Assembly (NCBI GenBank): GCA_002316805.1
Contig: DCEF01000022.1
Coordinates: 1 to 16,770 of the forward strand
Source of the DNA: Ruminococcaceae bacterium UBA1036
GTDB taxonomy: Bacteria; Bacillota; Clostridia; Oscillospirales; Acutalibacteraceae
Direction: 5' to 3'
Length of the DNA stretch: 16,770 nucleotides
Positions 15,406-16,770 of the stretch are shown here, piece by piece. Numbering within the stretch: position 1 is the stretch's first letter; every line of letters starts with the position of its first letter. The notes beneath the pieces were generated by a model. That model saw only the letters and a program-made list of their open reading frames with translations. It ran no database searches and had not been told where the DNA came from. The position numbers and the translations under genes were made by a program.

Positions 15406-15444
15406 AGCCCCGCCGTCACGGTTAAAATATACGGAGGTGTTTTC

Positions 15445-15837
15445 ATGAAAAAGGTTTATCTTGTTGTCCTCACTCCGGCAGAACATGGATACGTTGTATC
15501 TGCCCCAGACTTGCAAATTAACACGGAAGGAAACGACATTGCGGATGCTATTGAAATGGCCCGCGATGCCATCGGCCTCTGGGGGATTGCAGAACAAGAC
15601 GCCGGCCGTCAAATTCCGGAACCATCCACTGTGAAAGTGGAACACAAGCCTGATGAAATCGTTACTCTGGTTGACATAGACTTTGACGCTTACCGCCGCG
15701 CAAACGATATGCGCACTATCCGCAAGAATGTCACTGTACCCAGTTGGTTAAACGATCTTGCGGAAAAAGCAAACGTCAACTTTTCGCAGGTTTTACAGGA
15801 AGGCTTGAAGCAGCGGCTCCATGTTGCCGACCGGTAA
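15445..15837 (+). CDS. hicB: HicB antitoxin with C-terminal DNA-binding domain
   Basis: A 130-residue protein from an ATG with GGAGGTG six bases upstream. The N-terminal part (residues 1-70: VYLVVLTPAEHGYVVSAPDL, then DIADAIEMARDAIGLWG) is the partial RNase H-like fold of HicB, which covers HicA. Residues about 90-126 (TIRKNVTVPSWLNDLAEKAN then FSQVLQEGLKQRL) match the ribbon-helix-helix DNA-binding tail of the longer HicB group. It likely represses the shared promoter through the TTATGCG operators. The unit is closed by a strong terminator at 15842-15874. Confidence 0.93.
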   Translation: MKKVYLVVLTPAEHGYVVSAPDLQINTEGNDIADAIEMARDAIGLWGIAEQDAGRQIPEPSTVKVEHKPDEIVTLVDIDFDAYRRANDMRTIRKNVTVPSWLNDLAEKANVNFSQVLQEGLKQRLHVADR

Positions 15838-15841
15838 ACGG

Positions 15842-15874
15842 ATCCCCGCCCGATAAAGGCGGGGATTTTGCTTT
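15842..15874 (+). terminator. hicAB transcription terminator
   Basis: A perfect 9-bp GC-rich stem (ATCCCCGCC with GGCGGGGAT) around a 7-nt loop is followed by TTTTGCTTT, five bases after the hicB stop. Confidence 0.88.
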
Positions 15875-15974
15875 ATATGGACACCTCGGCAGGGTGCAGA
15901 ACATTTTTCCGCAGTGTCGCCACTCATTCTACGGACAACTTTTTGAACACACCTATTTCACCTCATTTCAGGCA

Positions 15975-16004
15975 TAATAAAAGCCCTGACTATAAAGCCA
16001 GAGC
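15975..16004 (-). terminator. Minus-strand hairpin with U-tract, possible end of an antisense RNA
   Basis: On the minus strand GCTCTGG (16004-15998) pairs with TCAGGGC (15989-15983), with two G-U wobbles and an 8-nt loop, followed by TTTTATTA. No minus-strand gene with a credible start ends here, so it would end a non-coding transcript antisense to the toxin-like gene. The remaining gap 15875-15974 shows nothing I can name. Confidence 0.4.
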
Positions 16005-16038
16005 CTTGAAAATATTTGAAATTATATTGGAAAAAGTG

Positions 16039-16067
16039 TTGACATATACGTACGTATATGCTATAAT
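16039..16067 (+). promoter_or_regulatory. Promoter with an 18-bp palindromic operator in its spacer
   Basis: A consensus -35 TTGACA (16039-16044), a 17-bp spacer and a consensus -10 TATAAT (16062-16067). The spacer contains the perfect palindrome CATATACGTACGTATATG (16043-16060), which overlaps the end of the -35 box and reaches within two bases of the -10. A strong promoter with an operator exactly between its boxes implies tight repression, most likely by the ribbon-helix-helix protein encoded at 16456-16647. Confidence 0.88.
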
Positions 16068-16092
16068 AAATACAGAAAGGAGATGAAAATCA

Positions 16093-16200
16093 ATGAAGAA
16101 AAAGAAAAGCAAAAAGCTTTCCACCAAAGATTTGATTGACATAATAATCAAAGCGGTTGTAGCCACAGCAGCACTGATTACAGCAATCAAAACAAAATGA
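16093..16200 (+). CDS. 35-residue single-helix membrane peptide (type I toxin-like)
   Basis: A very short gene with an AAAGGAG ribosome binding site ten bases before the ATG. The peptide has a Lys-rich N-terminus (MKKKKSKKLSTKD), then one hydrophobic helix of about 20 residues (LIDIIIKAVVATAALITAIK) and a TK tail. It has the size, charge and layout of holin-like/type I toxins such as those of the TxpA or Fst type, but I see no certain family motif. It is under the palindrome-controlled promoter and followed ten bases later by a double hairpin terminator. It may be a membrane toxin or a small regulator of membrane proteins. Confidence 0.65.
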   Translation: MKKKKSKKLSTKDLIDIIIKAVVATAALITAIKTK

Positions 16201-16209
16201 ATAAGCTGA

Positions 16210-16252
16210 GGGAGCCAAAAGGCTTCCTCCCCATTTTTGGGGTTTTGCTTTT
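16210..16252 (+). terminator. Double-hairpin terminator after the membrane peptide
   Basis: A first stem GGGAGCC/GGCTTCC (16210-16227, one G-U wobble, AAAA loop) is followed by a second stem CCCC/GGGG (16229-16242) and TTTTGCTTTT. This ends the short toxin-like transcript, so the two downstream genes depend on readthrough or an unseen promoter. Confidence 0.75.
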
Positions 16253-16288
16253 GAATATAGATTACCACATGAAAGGAGTTTTAACAAC

Positions 16289-16459
16289 ATGAAAAAGGAT
16301 GATTTTTGGCTTTTATCTCTTATCACGTTCTTTATTATCGGTTGTGCGCTGCATTGGACTTTGTGGATCAGAATTACAGTAATTGCAAACGCCGTCATTG
16401 TATTGATTGGCTTAGTGACACGGCTATATAAAAGCTCACAAAAGGATAAGAAAGAATGA
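16289..16459 (+). CDS. 56-residue two-helix membrane protein
   Basis: A small protein starting MKKDDFWLLSLITFF with AAAGGAG ten bases before the ATG. Hydrophobic helices at about residues 7-22 and 29-45 are joined by a short LHWTLWIR linker, and a basic tail (RLYKSSQKDKKE) probably faces the cytoplasm. The stop overlaps the next gene's ATG (ATGA), so it is translationally coupled to the ribbon-helix-helix protein. I do not recognise the family. A partner of the upstream membrane peptide or a small holin-like/immunity protein is possible, but nothing shows this directly. Confidence 0.7.
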   Translation: MKKDDFWLLSLITFFIIGCALHWTLWIRITVIANAVIVLIGLVTRLYKSSQKDKKE

Positions 16460-16647
16460 ACGAAAACAAAAAGGATAAATACACTTCTCAGAAAAAATAC
16501 CTACGCTCTCATTATGTCCGGTTTCCGCTTGACTTGCGGCCGGAAGTTCTGGAAACATTTAAAGCCAAATGTGCTAAACACGGCACAACGCCCACAGCGG
16601 AAATTAAAAAGTTCATCGCGGAATACTGCAAAGCAGAGGACAAATAA
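16456..16647 (+). CDS. Small ribbon-helix-helix DNA-binding protein
   Basis: A 63-residue protein with a basic N-terminus (KKDKYTSQKKYLRSHY) followed by an Arc/CopG-like fold: strand YVRFPLDL, helix PEVLETFKAKCAKHG, turn TTP and helix TAEIKKFIAEYC. It would bind DNA as a dimer, and the 18-bp palindrome in the promoter 400 bases upstream is the obvious candidate site. It could be the repressor (or antitoxin-like regulator) of the cassette. ATGA overlap with the membrane-protein gene. The terminator at 16631-16662 overlaps its last codons. Confidence 0.8.
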   Translation: MNENKKDKYTSQKKYLRSHYVRFPLDLRPEVLETFKAKCAKHGTTPTAEIKKFIAEYCKAEDK

Positions 16648-16662
16648 TCCTCTGCTTTTCCT
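16631..16662 (+). terminator. Terminator of the small cassette
   Basis: A perfect 10-bp stem (AAGCAGAGGA with TCCTCTGCTT) around a 7-nt loop that includes the TAA stop of the ribbon-helix-helix gene, followed by a short T-rich run. It closes the plus-strand accessory block. Confidence 0.65.
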
Positions 16663-16669
16663 TTGGCAT

Positions 16670-16695
16670 AAAAAAGGACGTCTCTCGGCGCCCTG
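16670..16695 (-). terminator. Minus-strand terminator of the gene entering from the right
   Basis: On the minus strand CAGGGCG (16695-16689) and CGTCCT (16680-16675) form a short GC stem with one G-U wobble, followed by TTTTTT. It lies right after the stop at 16701 and faces the plus-strand terminator at 16631-16662. Confidence 0.5.
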
Positions 16696-16700
16696 AAATA

Positions 16701-16769
16701 TTATGTCTGCCACTGGGAGACATCGTTGAGAGGTGCGGGCAGTCTCATTGTGTCAGCGTCCGGCGTTGG
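16701..16769 (-). CDS. C-terminal end of an unidentified minus-strand gene (partial)
   Basis: A frame open from the window edge to TAA at 16701-16703 encodes 22 residues ending LPAPLNDVSQWQT. The other two minus frames carry stops in the same stretch, and a terminator follows the TAA, which supports a real gene end. The fragment is too short to name. From its position, it may belong to the phage's early or replication region. Confidence 0.35.
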   Translation of the reverse strand, partial: PTPDADTMRLPAPLNDVSQWQT

Positions 16770-16770
16770 T

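Larger units (their letters stand above)
15975..16252 (-). ncRNA. Possible antisense RNA against the small toxin-like gene
   Basis: A candidate minus-strand promoter (TTGTTA at 16287-16282, a 17-bp spacer and TAATCT at 16264-16259 with an extended-10 TG) would start RNA near 16252. The hairpin at 15975-16004 would end it. The roughly 275-nt transcript would cover the whole 35-residue membrane peptide gene, its leader and its terminator. This is the layout of type I toxin-antitoxin pairs such as txpA/ratA. The promoter is weak and the RNA is a hypothesis from position only. Confidence 0.25.

Noticed and set aside
15868..16086. Plus-strand frame of 72 codons after hicB
   Set aside because: It starts inside the hicAB terminator U-tract and runs through the next promoter and its operator, so it is not a likely gene.
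15990..16268. Minus-strand frame of 92 codons opposite the small membrane peptide
   Set aside because: Its GTG start lacks a ribosome binding site and its hydrophobic content mirrors the opposite-strand gene. An RNA role is more likely than a protein.

Overview
This window is most of the late (structural) region of a tailed temperate phage or prophage with a siphovirus (HK97-like) plan. The host is most likely a Bacillota bacterium, probably a clostridial relative. This rests on strong GGAGG-type ribosome binding sites, frequent GTG/TTG starts, moderate GC, a HicAB module with a ribbon-helix-helix HicB, and familiar Firmicute-phage protein families. No host gene is visible, so the host call is inference.

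The late genes all run leftward (minus strand), from about 15129 down to position 1, in classical order. They are HNH endonuclease, a small XRE regulator, terminase small subunit (P27-like), terminase large subunit, portal, ClpP-like prohead protease, and HK97-fold major capsid protein. Four connector/neck/tail-completion proteins follow, then the major tail protein, the tail assembly chaperones G and GT (made by a -1 ribosomal frameshift), a small helical protein, tape measure, distal tail protein, a Gp37-like baseplate/hub protein, a tail fibre/baseplate gene interrupted by an in-frame TGA, and the first codons of a probable GH25 endolysin. Genes overlap by ATGA or TAATG junctions almost throughout, so most are probably co-transcribed and translationally coupled. 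A hairpin with a U-tract sits just before the tape-measure gene and may lower its dose.

From about 15143 to 16662 there is an oppositely oriented (plus-strand), self-contained accessory block. First comes hicA-hicB with a near-consensus promoter, palindromic operators and a strong terminator. Next is a second transcription unit whose promoter carries an 18-bp perfect palindrome exactly in its -35/-10 spacer. It encodes a 35-residue single-helix membrane peptide (resembling a type I toxin), a 56-residue two-helix membrane protein and a 63-residue ribbon-helix-helix protein. A weak antisense promoter and a minus-strand terminator bracket the toxin-like gene, which suggests an antisense RNA. This looks like a phage moron with one type II toxin-antitoxin pair and one possibly undescribed small cassette.

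At the extreme right a minus-strand gene of unknown identity ends (stop at 16701) with its own terminator, convergent with the accessory block. I saw no tRNA, rRNA, insertion sequence, CRISPR array, integrase or att site.
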